DNA of 7,123 nt from Gemmatimonadales bacterium UBA2960 (GCA_002348465.1 DEBI01000048.1:14205-21327); one strand, 5' to 3'. Positions 1 through 6,776 are shown, counted from the stretch's first letter. Made by a program: numbers and translations. Notes: generated by a model from the letters alone, not told the origin.

Positions 1-789
1 GTAGCGAAGGTCTTCGATGTCGAGGAGAGTTGTCGGGTGATTCTGTTCCGCCACATCCAGATAACCCGACCATCCAGCCTTTTTCAGAGCTCCCCCGACT
101 ACTTTGAGAGCTAAGTCGCCACTGTTGCATTCGTGCGATAGATGTGCGAGAACGATACCTGCGAGTCTGGGATGCATTAGTTCAACGGCGAAACGAGCTG
201 CAGCCTGATTTGACAAGTGCCCATGGCTTGATGCTATCCGGCGCTTAACAGATACGGGGTAGTTACTACTGTGGAGGAGCACCTCGTCATGGTTCGCCTC
301 AAGCACAAGAAAGTCGCAACCAGATAGGGCATGGCGAATTTGAGATGTTGGTCGGCCAAGATCGGTCGCGACACCAACCCTAAGACCAGTACACTCATCG
401 ACGATGGCGACCCCTACCGGGTCTACCGCATCGTGGACTGTCAGGAACGGCTCGACTCTAGCGTCACCCACGTGGAAGGAGCGCCCCGGGTCGTAGGTAC
501 GCACGGTTTCTTGGCCTTTAAAAAGCTTTGTGCATGCTTCCTGAGTGCCCTGTGTCATGTAGAGCGGGGTTCCGTATCTTCTAGCGTAAACCCCGATACC
601 GCTCGTGTGATCACCATGTTCGTGCGTCACCACGATCGCATCGATGTTTTCGGCCTCGACTCCAATTGTACCCAGCCGCTTGGCAAGGGAGCGGCCGCTG
701 AATCCTGCGTCGACTAGCAGGCGCGTGTTTCCGGCCTGTAGAAAGATCGAATTTCCAGAGCTTCCGCTCCCGAGAACAGAGATTCTCAC
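1..789 (-). CDS. YycJ/WalJ-type metallo-beta-lactamase-fold hydrolase (3' end cut by window edge)
   Basis: This is a metal-dependent hydrolase of the metallo-beta-lactamase fold, read on the minus strand from a GTG at 789 to the left edge, giving 263 residues with no stop. The N-terminus MRISVLGSGSSGNS is typical of the YycJ/VicX branch. The metal-binding motif THEHGDH is at residues 55-61. Further likely ligands are His119 in TVHDA, Asp143 in ATDLG and the SSHGHLSN block at 187-194, with LEANHD at 163-168 and LSHECN at 217-222 as family marks. Known members are about 265 residues, so only a few residues should be missing. An in-frame TAG at 802-804 leaves GTG 789 as the only conventional start. 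The gene follows the nucleotidyltransferase gene after 31 bases and is the last visible gene of the leftward run. In Firmicutes YycJ is linked to the WalKR cell-wall system and has been proposed to be a cytoplasmic nuclease; the substrate here is unknown. Confidence 0.9.
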   Translation of the reverse strand, partial: MRISVLGSGSSGNSIFLQAGNTRLLVDAGFSGRSLAKRLGTIGVEAENIDAIVVTHEHGDHTSGIGVYARRYGTPLYMTQGTQEACTKLFKGQETVRTYDPGRSFHVGDARVEPFLTVHDAVDPVGVAIVDECTGLRVGVATDLGRPTSQIRHALSGCDFLVLEANHDEVLLHSSNYPVSVKRRIASSHGHLSNQAAARFAVELMHPRLAGIVLAHLSHECNSGDLALKVVGGALKKAGWSGYLDVAEQNHPTTLLDIEDLRY

Positions 790-820
790 CAGCTGGTAGC
801 GCTATTGTAACTCCGACAGG

Positions 821-2035
821 TCATTTTCTGCGTCGTTTCTCGGTCTTTTCCCACGCTATGCGTAACACTTTCTCCATCCCGCAAGTGAGTTTTTGGCCAC
901 GTCGAGCCATAACTCGTTCCGCCGTTTGAAGAAATTTCTCAAGACGGTGCTCCTCCAAGTCTTCACCTGACCCCCAGCTAAAGGGAGGAACTACTGACGG
1001 AGCCATTAGGCCACCGAAGACGTTGCTTCCAGCGCCAATGATAGTCCCGGTGTTGAGTAGTGTTCCTATGCCTGTCGTGACATGATCGCCAATAAAACAT
1101 CCTACTTTGATGAGGCCTGAGTCCTCTTCACCCTCTGGTGTCCAAATTTGAACCGAGGTGTAGTTGTTTTTTAGGTCAGAGTTCGTTGTGAAGGCACCTA
1201 GGTTTACCCATCGGCCGACAAGAGCGTGTCCGATATAGCCTTCGTGTGCCTTGTTGCCGTATCCCAGAAAAACACTGTCTGCGATCTCTCCTCGCACCCG
1301 ACACATGGGTCCGATCGATGAAGTCCCCAACGAGCCACCGAGAATTGTCGAGTTCTGACCCACATAGAGAGGTCCCGTCAAACGCGCCGGGCCTTCCACC
1401 CTAACCCCTGAATCGATGCGGATAGGACCGGAGCGGAGGTCAAGATGAACCCCGGCTTCGATTATGGCTTCCTCTCCCAGTGACACGTGGTGTGTCCCAA
1501 CCCGGTGCCCACCAGGTGTGGGATGATCCTTGCTGAAGAGCTCTCTGATATCATCTGTTATGCGGTCGTGGTTAGCTGTTAGCAGATCCCACGGATGGTT
1601 CAGGATCGATCCTCTTAGGTCGAGGTCAACTGTTTGACTTGGCTCGGCCTCGGGGTTCCTTAGCCAAAGTTCCGAAGGGATTGGATCCCCACTTGCGACA
1701 ACCCAGCCAACAGGATCTCCGTCAATGCAGATGCGGGCTGACTTTGTCGGTAGATCAAAATCCTGAAATGATAATACGGCGCGACTTGAGATCAGGATGC
1801 GGATACCCGAGGATGCTATGTCCTCTGGTGCTATCGCTGGCGGTGCTCCTGGTTCGTCAAAGCCGATCAGTGCTGTTCGACTAATGTGCCCCCTGCATTT
1901 AGTGCCGAATATCAGCTCTGCCCGCTGTCGTGCAGTGAGGCACCCGTGGAGAAGTTCTCCGCAGGGGCGGGTGAGGCTGAGGGGGGCCCAAGTGCGCGCC
2001 TGGCGATCGTCGAAGAGATAAAGGGACGTGGTCAC
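821..2035 (-). CDS. GlmU-like sugar nucleotidyltransferase with left-handed beta-helix domain
   Basis: This 404-residue protein has the layout of the alternative GlmU-like family: an N-terminal nucleotidyltransferase-like domain at about 1-150 and a left-handed beta-helix of hexapeptide repeats at about 183-350. The N-terminal family mark is FDD at 8-10 followed by LTRPCGEL at 21-28, in place of the glycine-rich loop of classical GlmU. The block at about 260-292, with KAHEGYIGH and then NLGAFTTNSDLKNNY, is the most diagnostic part, and His264 or His270 could act in acyl transfer. The family is predicted to make UDP-GlcNAc or a related activated sugar in the cytoplasm, but its exact substrate cannot be read here. 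The start is GTG at 2035, which overlaps the manC stop (GTGA), with a good Shine-Dalgarno just upstream. The C-terminal tail from 360 is charged and helical. Translation is likely coupled to manC. Confidence 0.86.
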   Translation of the reverse strand: MTTSLYLFDDRQARTWAPLSLTRPCGELLHGCLTARQRAELIFGTKCRGHISRTALIGFDEPGAPPAIAPEDIASSGIRILISSRAVLSFQDFDLPTKSARICIDGDPVGWVVASGDPIPSELWLRNPEAEPSQTVDLDLRGSILNHPWDLLTANHDRITDDIRELFSKDHPTPGGHRVGTHHVSLGEEAIIEAGVHLDLRSGPIRIDSGVRVEGPARLTGPLYVGQNSTILGGSLGTSSIGPMCRVRGEIADSVFLGYGNKAHEGYIGHALVGRWVNLGAFTTNSDLKNNYTSVQIWTPEGEEDSGLIKVGCFIGDHVTTGIGTLLNTGTIIGAGSNVFGGLMAPSVVPPFSWGSGEDLEEHRLEKFLQTAERVMARRGQKLTCGMEKVLRIAWEKTEKRRRK

Positions 2036-3060
2036 TTCGTGGCTCCCTCTATGCGGGACAGGAACTCCTTGAGCTGAGACGCCCGACTTCGGGGCATGAC
2101 CATCGTCGTGTCCTTCACCTGCACTACGACGAGGTCTTCGGTTCCCATAAGTACTACTTGGCCGGGCCCTTCCTGATACACAATCGATCCGCGTGAGTCG
2201 ACGAGCTCCACATTACCTAATGAGACATTACCTAGTTCGTCGAGCGCCTGGGTTCGAGAGAGTGCCTGCCAACTACCCACGTCATCCCACTTAAAGGTGG
2301 CTTCGACGACCCCTACTCGATCGCTGCGTTCCATGACTGCTCGGTCGATCACGCTCACGGGTACGCGCTCGAAAAATGCGTCCGCTCCTTCGTTATCAAT
2401 AAGTGGTAAGAGATCAGAGATCTCCGGTGCGTGCCTGCTTAATTCATCTAAGAGCACCCTGGCCTTCCAGATGAAGATTCCTGTGTTCCAGAGGTATCCT
2501 TGGTCCACGTAGCCACGAGCGGTCTCCTCGTCGGGTTTTTCATGAAATCCCTTTACGCGAAAAGACTTCGCCAAGCCAGCCGCTTTGAGTTGTTCACCAG
2601 ACTCGATATGCCCGTACCCGGTTTCGATTCGGTCTGGGGATACGCCGATACTGAGGAGTAGGTCATCACGCCGAGCCACCTCGACGGCACTCGCGACCGT
2701 TTCCACAAATTCTTCGATGGGGTCTAGTAAATGATCGGCGTGCAGGGAAACCATCACCGCCTCCGGATCAAGCTGAGCTAGTTTCGCCGCCGCCCATGCC
2801 AGCACGGGTGCGGTGCCTCGTGCCTGTGGTTCGATCCAGAAATTATCTCGCTCTAGGTCGGGAAGTACTGATTTGATTGGACTTCTCAGGTTTTCCCCAG
2901 CCAGGATTCTGATGCGTTCAGTAGGGACCAGCGCACCTGCGCGTCGCATGGTATCAACGATGAGCGGTTCGTTAGTGCCGAGACGGAGAAGCTGCTTGGG
3001 TCGTTCTGGCGTACTCGCGGGCCAGAAGCGGGAGCCAATACCTCCGGCTAGAATGGTCAC
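2032..3060 (-). CDS. manC: Mannose-1-phosphate guanylyltransferase, short form
   Basis: The enzyme joins mannose-1-phosphate to GTP to make GDP-mannose, the donor for mannose, fucose or rhamnose in surface polysaccharides and glycoproteins. Numbered from GTG 3060 (342 residues), the glycine-rich signature GGIGSRFWPAS is at 6-16, with PERPKQLL following it. The metal and nucleotide motif HADH is at 107-110, FHEKP at 172-176, WNTGIF at 191-196, the SVIDRAVME block at 236-244 and WDDVGSW at 258-264. The length fits the short form without a C-terminal phosphomannose isomerase domain. The start is uncertain. GTG 3060 leaves a very short lead before the signature and has no Shine-Dalgarno, while an in-frame TTG at 3108 would give 16 more residues. 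The frame stays open upstream into the response regulator gene as far as an ATG at 3153, which is less likely because those residues do not look like the family. The stop overlaps the next gene by four bases. Confidence 0.92.
   Translation of the reverse strand: MTILAGGIGSRFWPASTPERPKQLLRLGTNEPLIVDTMRRAGALVPTERIRILAGENLRSPIKSVLPDLERDNFWIEPQARGTAPVLAWAAAKLAQLDPEAVMVSLHADHLLDPIEEFVETVASAVEVARRDDLLLSIGVSPDRIETGYGHIESGEQLKAAGLAKSFRVKGFHEKPDEETARGYVDQGYLWNTGIFIWKARVLLDELSRHAPEISDLLPLIDNEGADAFFERVPVSVIDRAVMERSDRVGVVEATFKWDDVGSWQALSRTQALDELGNVSLGNVELVDSRGSIVYQEGPGQVVLMGTEDLVVVQVKDTTMVMPRSRASQLKEFLSRIEGATK
2041..2050 (-). promoter_or_regulatory. Ribosome binding site for the GlmU-like gene, inside manC
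   Basis: On the minus strand this reads AGAGGGAGCC, and its GGAG core lies 7 bases before the GTG at 2035. It supports that GTG, overlapping the manC stop, as the true start. It is one of very few clear Shine-Dalgarno sequences in the window. Confidence 0.6.
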
Positions 3061-3073
3061 CCATGTGTGGGTT

Positions 3074-3484
3074 TCAGGCGTCTCGTAAGATGTCTTCGAT
3101 TCGAGCAATGAGCTTCTTCGGGCTAAAGGGCTTAGTAATAAAGTCGTTCGCACCTCCGGCTAGAGCGCATTCGCGGTCTGCGTCCTGACCTTTCCCCGTT
3201 AGGATGATTACTGGTGTTTCGGAGTGGATTGGATTGGCTCGAATCCTGGAAAGAATTTCGAGTCCTCCGGCGACTGGCATCATGAGATCCAGTATCACCA
3301 AGTCCACATGATCTTGCTGAATCTCCTGGAGACCTTCAATGCCGTTGGGTGCCGTAATGACATCGTACCCCTTCGAACTGAGGGCCATCTCCAGCACTCG
3401 CCGGATGTGTGGCTCATCGTCAACGACGAGAATGCTTCGGCGATTTTCGACCGTTACGGCGTCGGGGACCACATCACCTCGCAT
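3074..3484 (-). CDS. Receiver-only response regulator
   Basis: The 136 residues form one CheY-like receiver domain (about 17-134) with no output domain. The full set of receiver residues is present: acidic Asp22-Asp23, phospho-acceptor Asp66 in VILDLMMP, Thr96 in ILTGKG and Lys118-Pro119 in TKPFSP. The protein should therefore be phosphorylated by a histidine kinase and act through protein contacts in the cytoplasm rather than by binding DNA itself. It is the first gene of the leftward run, ahead of manC, so it may signal to polysaccharide or envelope synthesis. No kinase gene is adjacent on this strand; the nearest is the kinase at 5573-6763 in the divergent run. No Shine-Dalgarno precedes ATG 3484. 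A GTG four codons later (3472) has GAGG just before it and is an alternative start that would not affect the domain. Confidence 0.92.
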   Translation of the reverse strand: MRGDVVPDAVTVENRRSILVVDDEPHIRRVLEMALSSKGYDVITAPNGIEGLQEIQQDHVDLVILDLMMPVAGGLEILSRIRANPIHSETPVIILTGKGQDADRECALAGGANDFITKPFSPKKLIARIEDILRDA

Positions 3485-3546
3485 GAAGGGGATGGGTAGG
3501 GGAACCAGTCTGAGGTGGGAGAGAGAACCCCATAAGAACGGCGGGG

Positions 3547-3575
3547 AACCTACCTTGGATATGGGGTAAAGTCAA
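3547..3575 (-). promoter_or_regulatory. Candidate promoter for the leftward run
   Basis: On the minus strand TTGACT (3570-3575) is followed, after 17 bases, by TAGGTT (3547-3552). The -35 matches the sigma-70 consensus at five of six bases and the -10 at three or four. Transcription would start near 3540, leaving an untranslated leader of about 55 bases before the response regulator ATG at 3484. The position, ahead of the first gene of the run, supports it; the -10 is weak. Confidence 0.4.
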
Positions 3576-3592
3576 GCAATAAAAGGGCTTTG
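3573..3592. repeat. Imperfect inverted repeat between the divergent promoters
   Basis: CAAGC (3573-3577) faces GCTTTG (3587-3592) across an A-rich spacer. It sits between the two -35 boxes, where an operator for both runs would be expected. The arms are short and imperfect, so it could be chance. Confidence 0.25.
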
Positions 3593-3597
3593 CGGGG

Positions 3598-3625
3598 TTG
3601 ACCCTAATCAGTCATGCCGTAACTT
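3598..3625 (+). promoter_or_regulatory. Candidate promoter for the rightward run
   Basis: TTGACC (3598-3603) is followed after 16 bases by TAACTT (3620-3625). The -35 is good and the -10 is poor. It would start transcription near 3632, about 29 bases before the TTG start chosen for the lipoprotein gene, leaving room for the AGGG ribosome site. It lies back to back with the leftward promoter, with 22 bases between the two -35 boxes. Confidence 0.3.
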
Positions 3626-3651
3626 GGCGCACCTATTTTGACTTTTGTTCC

Positions 3652-3655
3652 AGGG
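3652..3655 (+). promoter_or_regulatory. Ribosome binding site that selects the TTG start of the lipoprotein gene
   Basis: AGGG lies five bases before TTG 3661. There is no in-frame ATG or GTG between 3598 and the signal peptide, so this short site is the main support for choosing TTG 3661 over TTG 3598. Confidence 0.45.
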
Positions 3656-3660
3656 TAATC

Positions 3661-4251
3661 TTGAACCAAACATCAGGCCAACGTTACCAGTACGTTCGGG
3701 CAGTTCTCGCACTAGTTGGAGTGTCAGCGGTCTTTCTGTCGGCGACGGCCTGCGACGATAACCCATTTGCCTTCAATTGGGATGACGTTCCGGATACAGT
3801 ATTGCTGTATTCCATGGCTAGGCCTGAGCTCGGTTTAGTCTCTGCTTACGCATTCTTTGACGGTGTCGAGCTTGAGGTTGAGGTGCCGGGTGCGACTGGG
3901 CAATGGGATATTGCCATTGATACAAGAGGAGGGCAGATCGTCATGCTACCTCCTCCAGTGCTTGGAATTTACACGGATGCAGAGATTGCGACGTTCGAAA
4001 ACACGCTTCTCGCAGATGTAAAGGAAGCTCCCAGCGACTCACTCGAATATGTTTCAGATCAGCCGGTTCCGGTCGAATTCGGGAATGTATACGTGATAAA
4101 GACGAACCGGTCCCCGGGATCATTTGGGCGTAGTTGTCGCTACCACGCTAAGCTAGAAGCAGTGGACATAGATCCGGTAGGTGGGACCTTCGTCTTTCGT
4201 CATGTCACGAACCCAGTCTGCAATGACCGGGATCTCGTGCCTCCGAACTGA
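3661..4251 (+). CDS. Predicted lipoprotein of unknown family, upstream of serS
   Basis: I do not recognise a named family. From TTG 3661 the product has 196 residues. It opens with a basic stretch containing Arg8 and Arg13, then a hydrophobic core at about 14-27, then a lipobox-like ATAC with Cys31 followed by DDNPF; this reads as a lipoprotein signal peptide with cleavage before Cys31. The -3 residue is Ala rather than the usual Leu. Asp at +2 is an inner-membrane retention signal in Escherichia coli, though this rule does not hold in all phyla. The mature part is acidic and looks beta-rich, with a VPDTVLLYSMARPEL stretch near its start and two cysteines near its C-terminus (SCRYH and NPVCND) that could pair outside the cytoplasm. 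An upstream in-frame TTG at 3598 would add 21 residues without the look of a signal. The stop lies three bases before serS, in the same frame, so the two are very likely co-transcribed and coupled. Confidence 0.75.
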   Translation: MNQTSGQRYQYVRAVLALVGVSAVFLSATACDDNPFAFNWDDVPDTVLLYSMARPELGLVSAYAFFDGVELEVEVPGATGQWDIAIDTRGGQIVMLPPPVLGIYTDAEIATFENTLLADVKEAPSDSLEYVSDQPVPVEFGNVYVIKTNRSPGSFGRSCRYHAKLEAVDIDPVGGTFVFRHVTNPVCNDRDLVPPN

Positions 4252-4254
4252 CGT

Positions 4255-5535
4255 ATGCTCGACATCCGATGGCTTCGTGCCGAGCCTGATTTGGTCAAGG
4301 AGGGGCTGGCCAAGCGTGATGCGTCTCTGCCCGGGGCTGTAGACGAGATTTTAGCCCGCGATGCGGCTAGGCGAGAAGCGATTGGCGAAGTCAACGAGCT
4401 TAAAGCTCGACGGAACGCCGCGTCTAAGAAGGTAGGTGAATTAAAACGTGCGGGTGAGGATGCGTCAGACATAATTGAGGAGACACGTACGCTCGGCGCT
4501 AGGATCAGTGAGCTCGACTCTATCGTGAGAGAGGCCGAGGAGTCGATACGACGAAACTTGCTTGTAATCCCGAATGTCCCGAACGAAAGGGTGCCTATCG
4601 GTGGTGAGGCAAAGAACGAAGTTCTATCGCTTTGGGGGAAGCCGGCTACGTCAAGTTTCGAACTGAGGCCTCATTGGTCGATTGGTGAGGATCTGGGTAT
4701 CCTAGATCTCCAGAGAGGAGCGAAAGTTTCGGGCTCTGGATTTCCCGTGTTAGTAGGACAGGGTGCACTTCTCCAACGTGGATTGATCAATTTTTTTCTG
4801 GATGTGCACACTGCTGAACACGGATATACTGAGGTCCGAGTGCCGTATCTGGTAACGGCTGATTCAATGATAGGAACCGGGCAGCTACCGAAGTTCGCAG
4901 ATGAGTCTTACCGGTCGGAGCGTGATGACCTATGGCTGGTGCCTACCGCTGAAGTGCCAGTCACCAACCTTCACAGGGACGAACTTCTTACGGCTGACGA
5001 CCTTCCAAAGCGCTATACGGCTTACTCACCGTGCTTTAGGCGCGAGGCAGGAGCTGCTGGGAAGGACACGCGCGGGTTGCTTCGAGTGCACCAGTTCGAC
5101 AAAGTCGAATTAGTTCGTTATGAGACTCCGGATAGAAGTCTTGAGGCGCTAGAAGAATTGACGCGAGAGGCTGAGACGATCCTAGAGCGCTTAGGTCTAC
5201 ATTATCGACGGATATTACTAGCATCCGAGGACCTTGGCCAAAGCGCGTCAATGACCTACGACTTGGAAGTGTGGGCACCTGGCCTAGAAAAGTGGCTGGA
5301 GGTGTCGAGTTGCACGACCTTCACTGACTACCAAGCTCGGAGAGCGAGTATTCGATATAAACGAACACAGGAAGAGAAGCCTGAATACATCCATACGCTC
5401 AATGGTTCTGGCTTAGCGCTGCCGCGTGTGATCGCTGCATTACTTGAGACTTATCAAGAGTCGGACGGGAGTGTCTCGCTTCCAACAGTGCTTCACCCCT
5501 ACGTTGGGAGCGAGCGGCTGACCCGCTCGGTGTAG
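4255..5535 (+). CDS. serS: Seryl-tRNA synthetase
   Basis: This class II synthetase charges tRNA-Ser (and tRNA-Sec, where present) with serine in the cytoplasm. Its 426 residues match the usual bacterial length. The N-terminal tRNA-binding arm is a long charged coiled coil at about 30-105. The catalytic core follows: motif 1 around YTEVRVPYLV, the GTGQLPKF segment, serine-pocket residues in PTAEVP (Thr231, Glu233), motif 2 as CFRREAG at 260-266 with Arg262 and Glu264, the EVSSCTTFTDYQARR block, and motif 3 as LNGSGLALPR at 382-391 with Arg391. All catalytic positions look intact. ATG 4255 follows an in-frame TGA of the lipoprotein gene by one codon and has no Shine-Dalgarno, so translation probably depends on coupling. 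I see no T-box leader. Confidence 0.98.
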   Translation: MLDIRWLRAEPDLVKEGLAKRDASLPGAVDEILARDAARREAIGEVNELKARRNAASKKVGELKRAGEDASDIIEETRTLGARISELDSIVREAEESIRRNLLVIPNVPNERVPIGGEAKNEVLSLWGKPATSSFELRPHWSIGEDLGILDLQRGAKVSGSGFPVLVGQGALLQRGLINFFLDVHTAEHGYTEVRVPYLVTADSMIGTGQLPKFADESYRSERDDLWLVPTAEVPVTNLHRDELLTADDLPKRYTAYSPCFRREAGAAGKDTRGLLRVHQFDKVELVRYETPDRSLEALEELTREAETILERLGLHYRRILLASEDLGQSASMTYDLEVWAPGLEKWLEVSSCTTFTDYQARRASIRYKRTQEEKPEYIHTLNGSGLALPRVIAALLETYQESDGSVSLPTVLHPYVGSERLTRSV

Positions 5536-5563
5536 ATTCGGGAGCCGCGATACGTTCTGACCT

Positions 5564-5572
5564 ATGGCTTAG
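5564..5572 (+). other. Two-codon minicistron (ATG GCT TAG) abutting the kinase start
   Basis: ATG GCT TAG ends exactly where the kinase ATG begins and is in the same frame. A ribosome stopping here would be placed on the kinase start. It may equally be chance, and no clear ribosome site precedes either ATG at normal spacing. Confidence 0.2.
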
Positions 5573-6763
5573 ATGATTCGCATCAAATGGCCCGTCGCTC
5601 TGGCGACATTATTCGTGATTCTGCTGGGTTGGTATCTACTCTACACCCAGCAGATCTTCAGGAGTGTCCAAGAGAATTCAGAGCTTCTCTCTAGGATATA
5701 CACTGAGGTGCAGGAAGGATTGGTCTCTCAGGACCAGACCGAGGTGACGCAGTCTCTTCTAGAACTGCAGCGCATTGTCACAGAGTCGGGGGTTCCTCTC
5801 GTCGTAATGGGGCCCACAGACACTGTGCTGAACCATGTAAATCTTCCGTTCGAGGTAGATGTAGCGACGGCTGAGGGCCAAGAGCGAGTTCGAGAATATG
5901 TGCGCAAACTAGATGAAGAGCACAGTCCGGTAGGAGATCCGTTAGGAGCGCAGCACATTCACTTCGGTGATTCTCCCGAGGCTCGAAGTTTGCGATTGGT
6001 TCCGCTTTTACAGGCAGCGGGACTCCTTCTGACAGTCTTTATCGGCTTGCTAGTAATCAGGTACCAGCGAAGGGCTGAGGGAGAGCGGGCCTGGACATCA
6101 ATGGCTCGAGAGCTTGCGCACCAGTTAGGCACACCTCTCTCTTCACTAGCAGGGTGGCTTGAGGTTCTGAGGTTGCCGGAGCGCGACCGTCCTGGCGATC
6201 TAGACGACCTTGATATTGCGAGTTCGATCGGCGAAGACCTGGAGAGGCTCGAACGGGTGAGTCATCGTTTCGAACTCATAGGGACGGAACCTGAGCTTGA
6301 AAGTTTGTCGGTCCGGCAAGTTGTTGAGGATCTGGAGGGTTATTTGGCGGCGAGGATTCCTCGGTTAGCGAAGAAGGGGATCGAACTCATCGTTGATATC
6401 CCTCACGGACTTCCCCGGGTTAAGGGCAACGAGGTACTGCTAATATGGGCACTGGAGAACGTTGTGAAGAATGCTCTCGATGCTCTTGCCGGGCGCGGGG
6501 GAAAAATTACGATCTACGCGCGGGAGATTGGAGGGCAGTGGGTAAGTCTTCGGATCCGCGATTCAGGGCCTGGAATCTCTCCTGAGGTGCGTGACAAGAT
6601 ATTCGAGCCTGGAGTGTCAACTAAATCAGGTGGGTGGGGTGTTGGTCTAGCCCTGTCTCGCCGAATAGTTGAGGGTGTCCATAAGGGTAAGATAGAGCTT
6701 CTAGAGACAGCAGAGGGTACAACATTTCAAATTCGCCTCCCTATAGCAGAAGTCAGAGACTGA
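5573..6763 (+). CDS. Membrane sensor histidine kinase
   Basis: The 396-residue kinase has two membrane segments, at about 7-26 and 142-162, enclosing an extracytoplasmic sensor region of about 115 residues with no domain I can name. There is no recognisable HAMP domain; the dimerisation helix begins within about 15 residues of the second membrane segment. The phospho-acceptor is His183 in ELAHQLGTPLSS, a variant of the usual HELRTPL box. The ATP-binding domain has the N-box ENVVKNALDAL (Asn296, Asn300), G1 box DSGPGI at 330-335, F-box FEPGVSTK at 344-351 and a G2 box GGWGVGLAL at 353-361, all intact. The start is fixed by an in-frame TAG at 5570-5572 directly before ATG 5573. It lies 37 bases after serS and has no partner regulator on this strand. 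The divergent receiver at 3074-3484 is the nearest candidate partner. Confidence 0.94.
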   Translation: MIRIKWPVALATLFVILLGWYLLYTQQIFRSVQENSELLSRIYTEVQEGLVSQDQTEVTQSLLELQRIVTESGVPLVVMGPTDTVLNHVNLPFEVDVATAEGQERVREYVRKLDEEHSPVGDPLGAQHIHFGDSPEARSLRLVPLLQAAGLLLTVFIGLLVIRYQRRAEGERAWTSMARELAHQLGTPLSSLAGWLEVLRLPERDRPGDLDDLDIASSIGEDLERLERVSHRFELIGTEPELESLSVRQVVEDLEGYLAARIPRLAKKGIELIVDIPHGLPRVKGNEVLLIWALENVVKNALDALAGRGGKITIYAREIGGQWVSLRIRDSGPGISPEVRDKIFEPGVSTKSGGWGVGLALSRRIVEGVHKGKIELLETAEGTTFQIRLPIAEVRD

Positions 6764-6776
6764 CTGTCGTCTATTA

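Noticed and set aside
331..717. Plus-strand open frame of 128 codons
   Set aside because: It lies wholly antisense to the YycJ-type hydrolase, which has a full set of family motifs. The plus-strand product shows no recognisable domain or ribosome site.
788..797. Perfect 10-base palindrome ACCAGCTGGT over the GTG start of the YycJ-type gene
   Set aside because: It has no loop, so it cannot form an ordinary RNA hairpin, and a single 10-base palindrome is expected by chance in a window of this size.
3485..3597. Riboswitch or small RNA in the divergent region
   Set aside because: The stretch is only about 110 bases, is largely taken up by promoter-like elements, and shows no strong stem-loop or terminator-like hairpin with a U run.
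3598..3660. Longer lipoprotein starting at TTG 3598
   Set aside because: It would add 21 residues before the signal peptide, has no ribosome site, and the TTG is part of the proposed -35 box.
4200..4472. Minus-strand open frame of 90 codons across the lipoprotein/serS junction
   Set aside because: It is antisense to the serS N-terminal coiled coil, and its serine/arginine-rich product is typical of a shadow frame.
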